Position numbers and translations under genes: made by a program
In this document: positions 16,717 to 25,237 of the stretch, piece after piece
Layout: each line of letters begins with the position of its first letter
Position numbering within the stretch: position 1 is the first letter of the stretch
Notes under the pieces: model-generated
Database searches by the model: none
What the model was told of the DNA's origin: nothing
What the model saw: only the letters and a program-made list of their open reading frames with translations
From: Eubacteriaceae bacterium CHKCI004
GTDB taxonomy: Bacteria; Bacillota; Clostridia; Lachnospirales; Lachnospiraceae
Assembly: GCA_900016875.1 (NCBI GenBank)
Contig: FCNR01000023.1
Location: forward strand, 124,001 to 188,000
Length of the DNA: 64,000 bases
Direction: 5' to 3'

Positions 16717-18312
16717 TTATGACCGTCCGAACTCAGATAACTCCAGTCCCTCATTTCGCTCCAGGGTCATGCCGATACTCCAGCTGTTGATGAACAGCAG
16801 CAGCGGTCTTCCTTTCAGGTCTTTAATCTTCTTCATATCAGAGGTTCCGCGAATCTTATCCAGATCAATGTCCGGATTCTCAATCCAGCGGATGTATTCA
16901 TACGGAAGCCCCTCCATGATAATCTCCACGTTATATTCATGATTCAGCCGGTATTTCAGCACATCAAACTGCAGAGTTCCCACTACGCCGACTATGATCT
17001 CCTCCATACCGGTGTTGAACTCCTGGAAGATCTGGATAGCGCCCTCCTGGGCAATCTGATTGATACCCTTGATGAACTGTTTCCGTTTCATGGTGTTGAC
17101 CTGTCTTACCCGGGCAAAATGCTCCGGCGCAAAGGTCGGGATGCCTTCATAGGCAAACTTCTTCTCGGAAGTGGTCAAAGTATCACCGATGGAGAAAATG
17201 CCCGGATCAAAAATACCGATGATATCTCCGGCGTACGCTTCCTCAATCATCTTTCTTTCGCTGGCCATCATCTGCTGCGGCTGCGCCAGACGGACTTTTT
17301 TGCCGCCCTGCACATGGAAGGCGTCCATTCCCGCCTCAAATCGTCCGGAACAGATACGCATGAAGGCAATACGGTCCCGGTGCGCCTTATTCATATTGGC
17401 CTGGATCTTGAACACAAAGGCGGAGAAATCTTCCTCCTCCATCGGGTCCACCAGCCCCTGCTCGGTCATTCGCGGCAGCGGGGAGGTCGTCATATCGAGG
17501 AAGTAATTCAGGAAAGTCTCCACACCAAAGTTCATGAGGGCAGAGCCGAAGAACACCGGAGACAGTCGTCCCGCATCCACCTCGCTCTGGTCAAACTCGG
17601 CGCTGGCACCGTCCAGCAGCTCGATTTCCTCCTGCAGCACATCCAGCGCATCTTCGGATACATAAGAAGTCACCTCCGGTGCGTCCAGCGCCACCTCTTT
17701 CATGGTTCCCATGCGGGTTCCCTTCATGGTGTCCTCAAAGAGATCAATGACCTTTTTCTTCCGGTCATAAACTCCGGCAAACTGTTTACCGGAGCCGATA
17801 GGCCAGTTGACCGGGCAGGTCGGAATCCCCAGCTCCTTCTCGATCTCATCCAGCAGGTCAAAGGTATCCCTCGCCTCCCGGTCCATTTTATTAATAAATG
17901 TAAAGATAGGGATATGGCGCATGGCACAGACTTTAAAAAGCTTTCTGGTCTGCGCCTCCACGCCCTTGGAAGCGTCGATGACCATGACGGCGGAATCTGC
18001 CGCCATCAGCGTCCGGTAGGTATCCTCCGAGAAATCCTGATGACCCGGCGTATCCAGAATGTTGATGCAGCATCCGCCGTACTCAAACTGTAATACGGAA
18101 GAGGTTACCGAGATACCTCTCTCTTTTTCAATATCCATCCAGTCGGATACCGCGTGCTTCGCCGTAGCCTTTCCTTTAACGGAACCTGCCTGATTAATAG
18201 CTCCTCCATATAAAAGAAACTTCTCCGTCAGCGTCGTCTTTCCGGCGTCCGGATGGGAAATAATCGCAAAGGTCCGTCGTTTTCTGATTGCCTCTGTCAT
18301 GCTCTTGTTCAT
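16717..18312 (-). CDS. prfC: Peptide chain release factor 3
   Basis: Translational GTPase, 531 aa, that removes RF1/RF2 from the ribosome after termination. G1 SHPDAGKTTLTE, switch II DTPGHQDFSEDTYR, G4 NKMDRE. The domain order (G domain, beta-barrel with SGRFEAGM, C-terminal domain) and length match RF3 rather than EF-G. AAGGAG upstream. Co-transcribed with the nucleoside hydrolase. Confidence 0.96.
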   Translation of the reverse strand: MNKSMTEAIRKRRTFAIISHPDAGKTTLTEKFLLYGGAINQAGSVKGKATAKHAVSDWMDIEKERGISVTSSVLQFEYGGCCINILDTPGHQDFSEDTYRTLMAADSAVMVIDASKGVEAQTRKLFKVCAMRHIPIFTFINKMDREARDTFDLLDEIEKELGIPTCPVNWPIGSGKQFAGVYDRKKKVIDLFEDTMKGTRMGTMKEVALDAPEVTSYVSEDALDVLQEEIELLDGASAEFDQSEVDAGRLSPVFFGSALMNFGVETFLNYFLDMTTSPLPRMTEQGLVDPMEEEDFSAFVFKIQANMNKAHRDRIAFMRICSGRFEAGMDAFHVQGGKKVRLAQPQQMMASERKMIEEAYAGDIIGIFDPGIFSIGDTLTTSEKKFAYEGIPTFAPEHFARVRQVNTMKRKQFIKGINQIAQEGAIQIFQEFNTGMEEIIVGVVGTLQFDVLKYRLNHEYNVEIIMEGLPYEYIRWIENPDIDLDKIRGTSDMKKIKDLKGRPLLLFINSWSIGMTLERNEGLELSEFGRS

Positions 18313-18624
18313 ACCGATTCTCCTTATCTCTTATCTTACTCTAAATATTTTTCATACTCAAATCTTCTGCCAAAAGATCCTTTATTTCACGAAGATTCCA
18401 ATAATCTCCGCAGAGGGCTTTTTGTTTTACAGAAATGCAGTTTCCTACACAGCAAAAAAGGAACACCGTTTCCGGCGTTCCCCCTTAAGCGGCAGAAACA
18501 ACACATTCCTAATTATATCTGCTTTTTGCAAAAAATCAATCGCTTCTGCCATTTTTCCTCAGTGATTTTCCACGGACGCGGCTTCGTCCTCAGACAATGT
18601 GCGCCCCTTCGACTGATGTTTTAC
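18313..18624. other. Gene-free stretch upstream of prfC
   Basis: Contains the terminator of the P-II/DUF1538 operon at 18454-18482 and presumably the prfC promoter. No reading frame with a convincing start is visible. Confidence 0.5.
18454..18482 (-). terminator. Terminator of the P-II/DUF1538 operon
   Basis: On the minus strand a 9-bp stem GGAACGCCG / CGGTGTTCC closed by a GAAA tetraloop, followed by TTTTTT. It lies about 140 nt past the P-II gene. Confidence 0.85.
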
Positions 18625-19356
18625 TCACTGTTCATCCAGACCGATGGCCTCGTCCACAGCCAACGCTACCATCACACCATGAGCCGGCGTGCACAAACCG
18701 CAGGACTTTCCGATAGCTGCCATGACTTCGCTCTTTTTCTCTGTCGGCGTCACGATCATCACAAACTCCTGCTCATCCTGCATGGCAATACCCAGATGCT
18801 GCCCTGCCCGCTCAGAGCTTCTTCTGCGCCCTTTCATAACTGTGCCGCCGCGGGCGCCTGCCTCCCTTGCCACATCAACCACATCATCACTGTATCCGCT
18901 GGCAACAGAGACCCATATCACCGTATACTTTGATTTTTTACGCACTTCGCTCATATCCTTCCTCACCCTTTCTTTTATTTTGTCTTCCATGGAGACTTCC
19001 GGCGCCCCGGATTCCTCGCCGATCATACGCGCCACAAGATTCTGCAGTCCGGTCACCGGCAGACTGATGGCGATACCGCCTCCCTTATGCCGATAGGAAA
19101 GCCTTCTGCTCATCTCAGAAAAGAGCTCCTGCACTTTGCATTTCGGAAGAATAGCGAGCGTCAGCAGGCGGGTGGAACCTCCCAGGCCGAAAATGTCCAT
19201 GAGTTCCGAAGGAGCCGTTCCCTTACCGCGGCACTGATAAAAAATCGGCAGATGCATTTCATCAAATATTTTTTCCAGCTTTTTGCCATCCTTTACGTCT
19301 GTGACAGAGAGCAGAATACGTGGAAAAAATTGTTTATCTTCCTGTATTATTTTCAT
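18625..19356 (-). CDS. Tandem P-II-like regulatory protein, 243 aa
   Basis: Two P-II-like halves are visible. The first (about residues 8-110) is divergent; the second (about 140-240) carries the P-II-type segment REAGARGGTVMKGRR, close to the GARGGT phosphate/ATP loop of GlnK, and ends VMVALAVDEAIGL. Canonical P-II proteins are ~112 aa trimers, so this is a double-length version. Its ATG overlaps the stop of the DUF1538 membrane protein by 4 nt, so it is probably that protein's dedicated cytoplasmic regulator, by analogy with GlnK and AmtB. Ligand unknown. Confidence 0.75.
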   Translation of the reverse strand: MKIIQEDKQFFPRILLSVTDVKDGKKLEKIFDEMHLPIFYQCRGKGTAPSELMDIFGLGGSTRLLTLAILPKCKVQELFSEMSRRLSYRHKGGGIAISLPVTGLQNLVARMIGEESGAPEVSMEDKIKERVRKDMSEVRKKSKYTVIWVSVASGYSDDVVDVAREAGARGGTVMKGRRRSSERAGQHLGIAMQDEQEFVMIVTPTEKKSEVMAAIGKSCGLCTPAHGVMVALAVDEAIGLDEQ

Positions 19357-20870
19357 TCCTTCTCCTCCTCAAACTCAACGACAATATCATCCGACAGCTC
19401 TTCTGCCAGCTGCGGCACTGTTCCCGACCTGTGTTCATACATTACTCCCATAAGCTGAACGGCAATTAACGGCGCCAGCGCTACCAAAGCAACGATACCA
19501 AAAGCGTCCGTCACTACGTTTCCTCCGATGGCGGTGCTGGCTCCCATGGCCAGGGGCAGCAAAAAGGTGGAGGTCATAGGGCCGCTGGCAACTCCGCCGG
19601 AGTCAAAAGCAATACCCACGAAGACCTTCGGCACAAAATGGCTGAGCGCAAGGGCGATAATATAACCGGGGATAACGACCCAGTAAATATTGATCCCCGT
19701 AAGCACTCGCACCATGGCAAGAGCCACCGCTCCAGCCACGCCCACAGACAGCGCTACGTTCATTATTCCCCGGGAAACAGCGCCTCCCGTAAGATCTTCT
19801 ACCTGCTCGTTCAGCACCTGCACCGCCGGCTCCGCTTTTACAATATAATAGCCGATGACAATTCCAATGGGCACCAGCAGCCACTGAAATGTACTTTCCG
19901 CCAATCCGGTTCCCAGCAGATTGCCCACTGGCGCAAAGCCTACATTGACGCCGGTCAAAAACAAAATAAGCCCGATGATCGTATATACAAATCCGATACT
20001 CATACGAATTAATTGCCTTTTTCTGTAATTACCTGTCAATATCTGAAATACTACAAGCACACCTATCACAGGAAGCATACTATAAATCACTTCTTTTGTA
20101 TAGTCCGGAAATGCTTCCACAAACTGGTAGACCACATCTCTCGTTGTTATAACAGGAGTTATCTCCACCGCGGTATACACTGCCTCCGTGGGATGATAAA
20201 AAATTCCCAAAAGAAGCACCATCATGATTGGCCCGATGCTGCACAGCGCGATCAGCCCGAAACTGTCGCCTTCTCCCTCTTTATCGCTTCTCGCCGCCGA
20301 TAAACCGATACCGACAGCCATGATAAAAGGAACAGTCATGGGACCTGTGGTAACGCCCCCGGCATCAAAGGCAACCGATGTAAATTCAGATGGAGAAAAA
20401 AAAGATAAAATAAATAACAGAATATACAGAACCATCAGCAGTCTCGAAAGACTGACCCGGAACAAGATACGAAGCACCGCCGCGGCAAGAAAAATACCCA
20501 CACCCACGGCAACTGTCCAAATTAGCACATTATTGGGGATGGAAGCCACCTGATTAGCAAGCACCTGCAGATCCGGCTCTGAAATCGTGATGATCGCTCC
20601 CATCAGAAAACATACCACAACAATCACTGGCAGCCGTTTACCTTTCACCAGTCTGCCGCCGACGCCCTGTCCCAGCGGGGTCATTGACATTTCAGCTCCC
20701 AGCTGGAAGAAACCCATACCCACGATCAGCAGTACCGCTCCCGCAAGAAACAATGCCAGCGTTCCGATCTCCATGGGAACAAGCGTAATACTCAATACGA
20801 GTACAATGATTGTTATCGGCAATACACTTGATAACGATTCCCTTATTTTTTCTTTTAACTTTTCATTCAT
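19353..20870 (-). CDS. DUF1538 family membrane protein (putative transporter)
   Basis: Polytopic membrane protein, 505 aa, about 12 helices, built from two homologous halves. Each half carries a signature in the same position: FDAGGVTTGPMT (first) and FDSGGVASGPMT (second), followed by a glycine/alanine-rich helix and a DSFG or DAFG motif. This duplicated re-entrant-like pattern suggests a transporter or channel, but the substrate is unknown. The ATG at 20870 lies 16 nt from the GGAGG, longer than usual, with no alternative start between. It is preceded by a structured leader and coupled to the P-II-like gene. Confidence 0.82.
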   Translation of the reverse strand: MNEKLKEKIRESLSSVLPITIIVLVLSITLVPMEIGTLALFLAGAVLLIVGMGFFQLGAEMSMTPLGQGVGGRLVKGKRLPVIVVVCFLMGAIITISEPDLQVLANQVASIPNNVLIWTVAVGVGIFLAAAVLRILFRVSLSRLLMVLYILLFILSFFSPSEFTSVAFDAGGVTTGPMTVPFIMAVGIGLSAARSDKEGEGDSFGLIALCSIGPIMMVLLLGIFYHPTEAVYTAVEITPVITTRDVVYQFVEAFPDYTKEVIYSMLPVIGVLVVFQILTGNYRKRQLIRMSIGFVYTIIGLILFLTGVNVGFAPVGNLLGTGLAESTFQWLLVPIGIVIGYYIVKAEPAVQVLNEQVEDLTGGAVSRGIMNVALSVGVAGAVALAMVRVLTGINIYWVVIPGYIIALALSHFVPKVFVGIAFDSGGVASGPMTSTFLLPLAMGASTAIGGNVVTDAFGIVALVALAPLIAVQLMGVMYEHRSGTVPQLAEELSDDIVVEFEEEKE

Positions 20871-21005
20871 AACAGAGGTCTGCCTTCCTCCTTTCTACTA
20901 CTTTTTACCGGATGTCCCGGACATCCAGGAAACCTGCGGGATTCAGTGTAAGAGCACTCACCCTTCCCCCAAACAGAACCATCCGGAGATTTACGGATTA
21001 CCATT
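20871..21005 (-). promoter_or_regulatory. Structured 5' leader of the DUF1538 operon
   Basis: About 135 nt between the promoter at 21012-21041 and the gene. It can form ATCCG...CGGAT near the 5' end and a tight GGATGTCC / GGACATCC hairpin about 35 nt before the start codon. No known riboswitch consensus was recognised. Confidence 0.35.
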
Positions 21006-21011
21006 TTTTAT

Positions 21012-21041
21012 ATTCTACCATTTTAGTATGTTTTTTGTAAA
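21012..21041 (-). promoter_or_regulatory. Promoter of the DUF1538/P-II operon
   Basis: On the minus strand TTTACA (21036-21041), 18-bp spacer, TAGAAT (21012-21017). Confidence 0.5.
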
Positions 21042-21098
21042 CCTTTCCTTTTCCTTTTTTATTTGCGGAGATTCTTTACATTTTTATGTATTCGTTCA

Positions 21099-21655
21099 AT
21101 CGGGTAGGAGGTAGATAATTATTTTATCTACCGACCTCCCACAGCACCGTACGTACGGTTCCGTATACGGCGCTTCTCTAGTTTTCACATATTTTCAAAT
21201 AGAACTCTGTGAATGTCGGGTATCCTAATTCACGGAGTTTCTTGTTGTTAAATGCAGTCTGCAATACAAAATATCCACTACAATACCAGTTTCCATTTCG
21301 CATGTTTGCGCATATCCACGCCTTTTCTTGTTCTACACCTACACTTCCATCCGCTGACGAGACCTCCCCGGGTACCACACGTTTCTTTCTCTCCATCCAT
21401 CTGCCACATTTACCACAGTTAATTCCGAGTAGTTATTGGACTTTAGTTTGTTAGGCAACCTTATCCTTAACTGTAGCCTGATGTGATTTCTGTTCGTCAG
21501 ATCAGAGATTTGCCTACACCTTCCTTCAGATTCCCCTCACGTTAATCATAATCTTTGTTATGAATAGGACACCCTTGGTGTTCAGCTATATCCTTCCCAC
21601 TACCAGGGCGGATTGGGGACTTTCACCCGTTAGAAACGTGCGCCGCCAGGCGCAC
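21099..21655 (-). mobile_element. Internally deleted group II intron (class C type)
   Basis: Both ends of a group II intron are present. The 5' end reads GTGCGCC at 21655 and the GTGAAAGTCCC segment of domain I follows. At the 3' end, domain V forms the canonical hairpin (21144-21173: lower stem GCGCCGTA / TACGGTGC, upper stem TACGG-AAC-CGTA) and domain VI is the stem at 21110-21132; the 3' splice site is near 21099. Total length ~560 bp, against about 1.9-2.5 kb for an intact copy, because most of the reverse transcriptase ORF is missing. The 5' end lies directly after the T-run of an intrinsic terminator (21657-21692), the known insertion preference of class C introns. Confidence 0.82.
21178..21396 (-). 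pseudogene. ltrA: C-terminal remnant of group II intron reverse transcriptase/maturase
   Basis: The frame encodes the end of an intron-encoded protein: KAWICANMRNGNWYCSG, then FNNKKLRELGYPTF, matching the conserved C-terminal segment (WxxxRxGxW ... LxxxGYP) of LtrA-type maturases. About 70 of the usual ~400-600 residues remain; the RT catalytic domain is gone. It sits just before domain V, its normal place within domain IV. Confidence 0.75.
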
Positions 21656-21656
21656 C

Positions 21657-21692
21657 TAAAAAAGGCATCCGATAAAAAATATTCGGATGCCG
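21657..21692 (-). terminator. Intrinsic terminator used as group IIC intron target
   Basis: On the minus strand stem GGCATCCGA / TCGGATGCC with a 10-nt loop and TTTTTT, following the small membrane protein gene. The intron begins immediately after the T-run. Confidence 0.88.
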
Positions 21693-21733
21693 GGAACACA
21701 TTTCCATTGTATTTCGAACGACGTGCCATTTTA

Positions 21734-21838
21734 TCAATAGTAGATTTCCTGCTTGTCTTCCTTTATTAATGTTTTCACGCAGTAAGCAATCAATCCTATA
21801 ATCGAAGCGCCCGCCACCAGTTTCAACAGTAATTTCAT
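21734..21838 (-). CDS. Small membrane protein, 34 aa
   Basis: A short frame starting MKLLLKLVAGASIIGLIAYC and ending KEDKQEIYY. One hydrophobic helix (about residues 3-20) is followed by a short charged tail. GAGG lies about 8 nt before the ATG, and a strong terminator starts 42 bp after the stop, so it behaves like a complete small transcription unit. The family is not recognised. The aldo/keto reductase gene ends 148 bp upstream on the same strand. Confidence 0.55.
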   Translation of the reverse strand: MKLLLKLVAGASIIGLIAYCVKTLIKEDKQEIYY

Positions 21839-21985
21839 AAGCCCTACCTCACTTTCTTCAAACCACAGTCTGTTGTCTTATCACCTTCTTATTGTACCGC
21901 TTCGCTGTCAAAATGTGTCTGTCGATATTTCTACGATTCTTCTACATTTTCTTACTGCTTTCTTATTTTTCGTCTATGTCCCCCG

Positions 21986-22984
21986 TTATTTTTTTGTCGG
22001 CGTTCCTCCAAATACGTCGGACATCTCCATGGAAGAAAGAGCCTGATCCAGCGCTTCCACTTCTTCTTTCGTAAGAAAAATCTCCGAAGCGCCTGCATTT
22101 TCTTCCAATCGGTTTAGTTTTCTGGTGCCCGGAATCGGCACAATGTACGGCTTCTTGCAAAGCATCCACGCCAGAGAAATCTGCGCCGGAGTGGCCTGTT
22201 TTTCTTCCGCCATGCCTTGCAGCAACGCCAGCAGCGATGCATTTTTATCAATGCCCTCCGTCGTAAACTGCGGCATCACGCTGCGGTAATCGGTTCCCGC
22301 CTCAAAAACGGAATCTTTTCCATATTTTCCGGAAAGAAATCCGTTGGCCAGCGGCGAAAAGGCCACATAACCAATGTTCAGCTCTTCCAGCATCGGAAAC
22401 AGCTCTTCATACCATCTTGCCATCATGGAATAACGATTCTGAATGGCCGTCACCGGGCAGACTTTATGGGCGCGACGAATCATTTCTTCATCAGCCTCTG
22501 ACAATCCCCAGTGGGTAATTTTTCCCTCCTGTATCAGCTCCGTCATGACGCCTGCCACTTCCTCCACCGGCACATCCGGGTCCGGGCGGTGCTGGTAATA
22601 CAGGTCAATGTGATCCGTGCCCAGTCTCTTCAAAGACGCCTCCACCGACGCCCGGATAACCTCCGGCCGGGAATCCGGCACCAACGGCTTATTGACCTGC
22701 GGACTTTCCATATCAAAATGAATTCCGAATTTGGTGGCAATCTTTACCTGATTTCTGTAAGGCGCCAGCGCAGCGCCCACCAGTTCCTCATTGTCATGAG
22801 GATGTTCCGGCGTGCCGTATACTTCCGCCGTATCAAAAAATGTGTAGCCCATATCCACTGCCTGCACCAGCAGCTCCGTCATCTCTTTTTTGTCCGCCGG
22901 AGCACCGTAAGCGTGGCTCATGCCCATACATCCAAGGCCTACGGCCGATACTGTTAAATCATTTCCCAATGTTCTGTATTTCAT
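21986..22984 (-). CDS. Aldo/keto reductase
   Basis: NADPH-dependent oxidoreductase, 332 aa, of the Tas/AKR13-like group. Catalytic residues are visible: Asp and Tyr in FFDTAEVYG, Lys in KIATKFG and His in DLYYQHRPDP. The C-terminal cofactor segment IPGTRKLNRLEENAGA is typical of the family. AGGAGG precedes the ATG. Divergent from the DeoR regulator across 313 bp. Substrate unknown. Confidence 0.92.
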   Translation of the reverse strand: MKYRTLGNDLTVSAVGLGCMGMSHAYGAPADKKEMTELLVQAVDMGYTFFDTAEVYGTPEHPHDNEELVGAALAPYRNQVKIATKFGIHFDMESPQVNKPLVPDSRPEVIRASVEASLKRLGTDHIDLYYQHRPDPDVPVEEVAGVMTELIQEGKITHWGLSEADEEMIRRAHKVCPVTAIQNRYSMMARWYEELFPMLEELNIGYVAFSPLANGFLSGKYGKDSVFEAGTDYRSVMPQFTTEGIDKNASLLALLQGMAEEKQATPAQISLAWMLCKKPYIVPIPGTRKLNRLEENAGASEIFLTKEEVEALDQALSSMEMSDVFGGTPTKK

Positions 22985-23297
22985 ATTTTCCTCCTGATAT
23001 AGTGTCGATGCCGCTGCAAAGCGATTTTATATCTTCCGGCACACTGCTGCGCTTCCTGCGTTTATTACGGCTGCGCGGCAGTCTGCCTGTTCGTTGCTGT
23101 ACAGGGCAGATTTTCTGTTCTTTTCTAAGTATACGGAAAATATGCGCCGCGCAGAAGTCTCCGTTTCTTTGGAGGTTGAAACCCGAAAGTTATAAGTATT
23201 TTATGATACAGTTTCTCTGCTTTTTATGATATGATAGAAAAAATACTATAAACATTTCATCCATGCACTGTGGATTTATAAATAATGGAGGATTATT
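22985..23297. other. Divergent region between aldo/keto reductase and DeoR gene
   Basis: Should hold both promoters. TATGAT lies at about 23226-23231 on the plus strand ahead of the DeoR gene. No reading frame with a ribosome binding site is seen. Confidence 0.4.
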
Positions 23298-24065
23298 GTG
23301 TTAAGCGCAGACAGACAAAGAATTATTTTAGATCAGCTATATGAGAAAGGTTCCGTCAAAGTATCTGAACTGAGTCAGGAACTGGGCGTCCATGAGGAGA
23401 CCATCCGCCGGGACTTAAAGGCTCTGGCACAGAAATGGGACATCGATATCGTTTACGGCGGCGCCGTTCTGGAAACCCAGATCACAACCCCGCCCGTACC
23501 GGAAATCAATATGCAGTTAAAACGAAATAAAAATTACGAAGAAAAACAGATCGTGGCCCAGAAAGCCGCCGCTCTCATCGAGCCCGGCGAAACCATAGGC
23601 TTAAACTCCGGCAGCACTGTGGAATACATCCTCGATTATATCGGAGACAAAAAGCCACTGAATATCATCACCCTAAATGTACACATCGCCTCCAAAGCGC
23701 TGCTTCTGGATGGCGTGGACGTCTACATTCCCGGCGGCAAACTCCGCTCCAAATCCGGTTCCGTCATCGGTACCGAGGCAGCGGAATTCATCCGCTCCTT
23801 CACCATTGACAAATGCTTCTGCGGCGTCTCCGCTGTCAATTTAAGCAAAGGCATCTGCCACCCGAACTTCGAAGAAATCGCCGGCAACAAGGCCATGGTC
23901 GCCGCCTCCCGGCAGCGCTACATCGTCTCTGACTCCAGCAAGATGAACCAGAGCGCTCCCTTCAAGATGATCGATCTCTCCGATGTGGGAGGTTTCATCG
24001 TCGACACTCATTTTCCTGAAGAATATCGGGAATATATGGAGCTTCACGGGATAGCGGTGATTTAA
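23298..24065 (+). CDS. DeoR-family transcriptional regulator
   Basis: Sugar-metabolism type repressor, 255 aa. N-terminal helix-turn-helix with the family pattern VSELSQELGVHEETIRRDL, then a phosphosugar-binding (DeoRC) domain with LNSGSTVEYI and a SDSSKMNQSAPF segment. The start codon is GTG at 23298, supported by GGAGG 7 nt upstream. It stands alone between the reductase and PadR genes, so its target is not obvious; autoregulation or control of the divergent reductase is possible. Its 3' end overlaps the convergent PadR gene by 4 nt. Confidence 0.9.
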   Translation: MLSADRQRIILDQLYEKGSVKVSELSQELGVHEETIRRDLKALAQKWDIDIVYGGAVLETQITTPPVPEINMQLKRNKNYEEKQIVAQKAAALIEPGETIGLNSGSTVEYILDYIGDKKPLNIITLNVHIASKALLLDGVDVYIPGGKLRSKSGSVIGTEAAEFIRSFTIDKCFCGVSAVNLSKGICHPNFEEIAGNKAMVAASRQRYIVSDSSKMNQSAPFKMIDLSDVGGFIVDTHFPEEYREYMELHGIAVI

Positions 24066-24424
24066 ACCTGCCCGTCTTCCCATGCAGGCTCCACCTGATT
24101 GGCGGTCAGCACCTTCCGAACCCCTTCCTGCACTTTAAAATAATCTTCCAGCAGAGAATCCAGATACTCGCTGCCCGCCTCCTCCAGATGATAATAGACT
24201 CTCGTCAGCCGTTTCCCCACCAGCTTCTTATAATCACTCACATATCCTTTGTCAGACAGCTTATAGAGAATCGGGTACAACGCCCCTTCTGTCACGGTGA
24301 TGGCTCCCTCCGACTGCTCTTTGATCTTCTGGGTGATCTGATATCCATAACAATCTTCCACCCGGAGAATCGATAATAATAATAATTCAATTGTTCCTTT
24401 TTTAAATGAATTCCTATTTGCCAT
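24062..24424 (-). CDS. PadR-family transcriptional regulator
   Basis: Winged-helix repressor, 120 aa, with the PadR core LLLSILRVEDCYGYQITQ, EGALYPILYKLSDKGYV and RVYYHLEEAG, and a short C-terminal dimerisation helix. PadR genes in this family often sit beside a small membrane protein and control transporter genes. Here the membrane protein lies just upstream on the same strand and an ABC system lies 1.5 kb away. Confidence 0.9.
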   Translation of the reverse strand: MANRNSFKKGTIELLLLSILRVEDCYGYQITQKIKEQSEGAITVTEGALYPILYKLSDKGYVSDYKKLVGKRLTRVYYHLEEAGSEYLDSLLEDYFKVQEGVRKVLTANQVEPAWEDGQV

Positions 24425-24497
24425 GTATGTATATATATCCTTCCGTCATTTACCTTATCGTAAAAATGTGGCAAAATCAATATCTTTTCTTCATAAC

Positions 24498-24878
24498 TTA
24501 ATTCTCCTCGATAATGATTTCTTTATACATGATATGCTGATCCTGTGCGTTCAAATAATCCTGATACGCCCAATAATAGCAATACCCATTGAAAGCCAGA
24601 AAAGCAATCACTACAAATATCAAAAACTTCTTCACATATCCCCTGATTCTTAACTGCCGAAACAAATACTCTTCATCCACTTCTGAAAAATACTCCGATA
24701 TCACATGAGACGGCGTTCCGAACTCTTCCGTCAGCTCTTCATAGGACAAGTCCTCTTTCTCCTCTGCATACTCCTGCAATGGCGTCTGCAGGTTTTTGAT
24801 ATATTGTCTCTCCATTTTTCCATAGATAGGAAATAGCTTTTTTACTGATTTTAAATATTTTTGGGTAATATCTTTCAT
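24498..24878 (-). CDS. Small membrane protein of the DUF1700/DUF6120-like type
   Basis: Protein of 126 aa with a soluble N-terminal helical domain (QKYLKSVKKLFP ... EYAEEKEDLSYEELTEEFG) and one membrane helix near residues 83-105. The pattern of an HAAS-like helical head with TPSHVISEYF followed by a transmembrane segment is what PadR-linked DUF1700/DUF6120 proteins show. Start at 24878 follows GAAAGGGG; the longer frame to 24980 has no site. Function unknown; probably acts with the PadR regulator. Confidence 0.7.
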   Translation of the reverse strand: MKDITQKYLKSVKKLFPIYGKMERQYIKNLQTPLQEYAEEKEDLSYEELTEEFGTPSHVISEYFSEVDEEYLFRQLRIRGYVKKFLIFVVIAFLAFNGYCYYWAYQDYLNAQDQHIMYKEIIIEEN

Positions 24879-25057
24879 ACTGCTTCCCCTTTCGCGCTTT
24901 TTTTCATTTACAGCCAATTCATATATATTTTCCCAGGAATTATTAAGCATCCTTCCTTCATTTAAACATAACAAACTCAAATTCCAAATATATTATTTTC
25001 TTTTGTTTATTATAACCAATTAAATTTAATTTTCAATATATTTGATTCAAATATATA

Positions 25058-25086
25058 TTGACACATTTATCATTTTAATATATGAT
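25058..25086 (+). promoter_or_regulatory. Promoter of the secreted-protein gene
   Basis: TTGACA (25058-25063), 17-bp spacer, TATGAT (25081-25086): near-consensus. The start codon is ~145 nt downstream, leaving a long leader. Confidence 0.75.
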
Positions 25087-25153
25087 GATTATATTAAATT
25101 TATTACTTTTTATTGCTAAAACAATGTGGCTTTTCCTTCTGAATTGGTACTTA

Positions 25154-25177
25154 TATAATAGATGGCCATCTATTATA
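25154..25177. promoter_or_regulatory. 24-bp perfect palindrome, candidate operator
   Basis: Half-site TATAATAGATGG followed by its exact complement, with no loop, 60 bp upstream of the start codon at 25238. As RNA it cannot form a normal hairpin loop, so a dimeric protein site is more likely. The owner is unknown; the nearby PadR is one candidate. Confidence 0.5.
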
Positions 25178-25237
25178 CACTTGTTTATTTAGTCACCAAT
25201 CAATCATATCTATTGTATTTGCAAAGGAGGTTTTTTC

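Larger units (their letters stand above)
24879..25237. other. AT-rich divergent region
   Basis: Very AT-rich. It holds a strong plus-strand promoter (25058-25086) and a 24-bp perfect palindrome (25154-25177) in the long leader of the secreted-protein gene. No gene seen. Confidence 0.6.

Noticed and set aside
16939-18093. 384-codon plus-strand frame opposite prfC
   Set aside because: Antisense shadow of a well-supported release factor gene.
18341-18375. Third copy of the small RNA core (a TTTTTCATACT-containing stretch)
   Set aside because: Only about 11 bases match, and there is no hairpin plus terminator arrangement around it.
21397-21655. Separate small gene upstream of the maturase remnant
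   Set aside because: The sequence fits group II intron domain I (GTGAAAGTCCC and neighbours) and has no supported frame.
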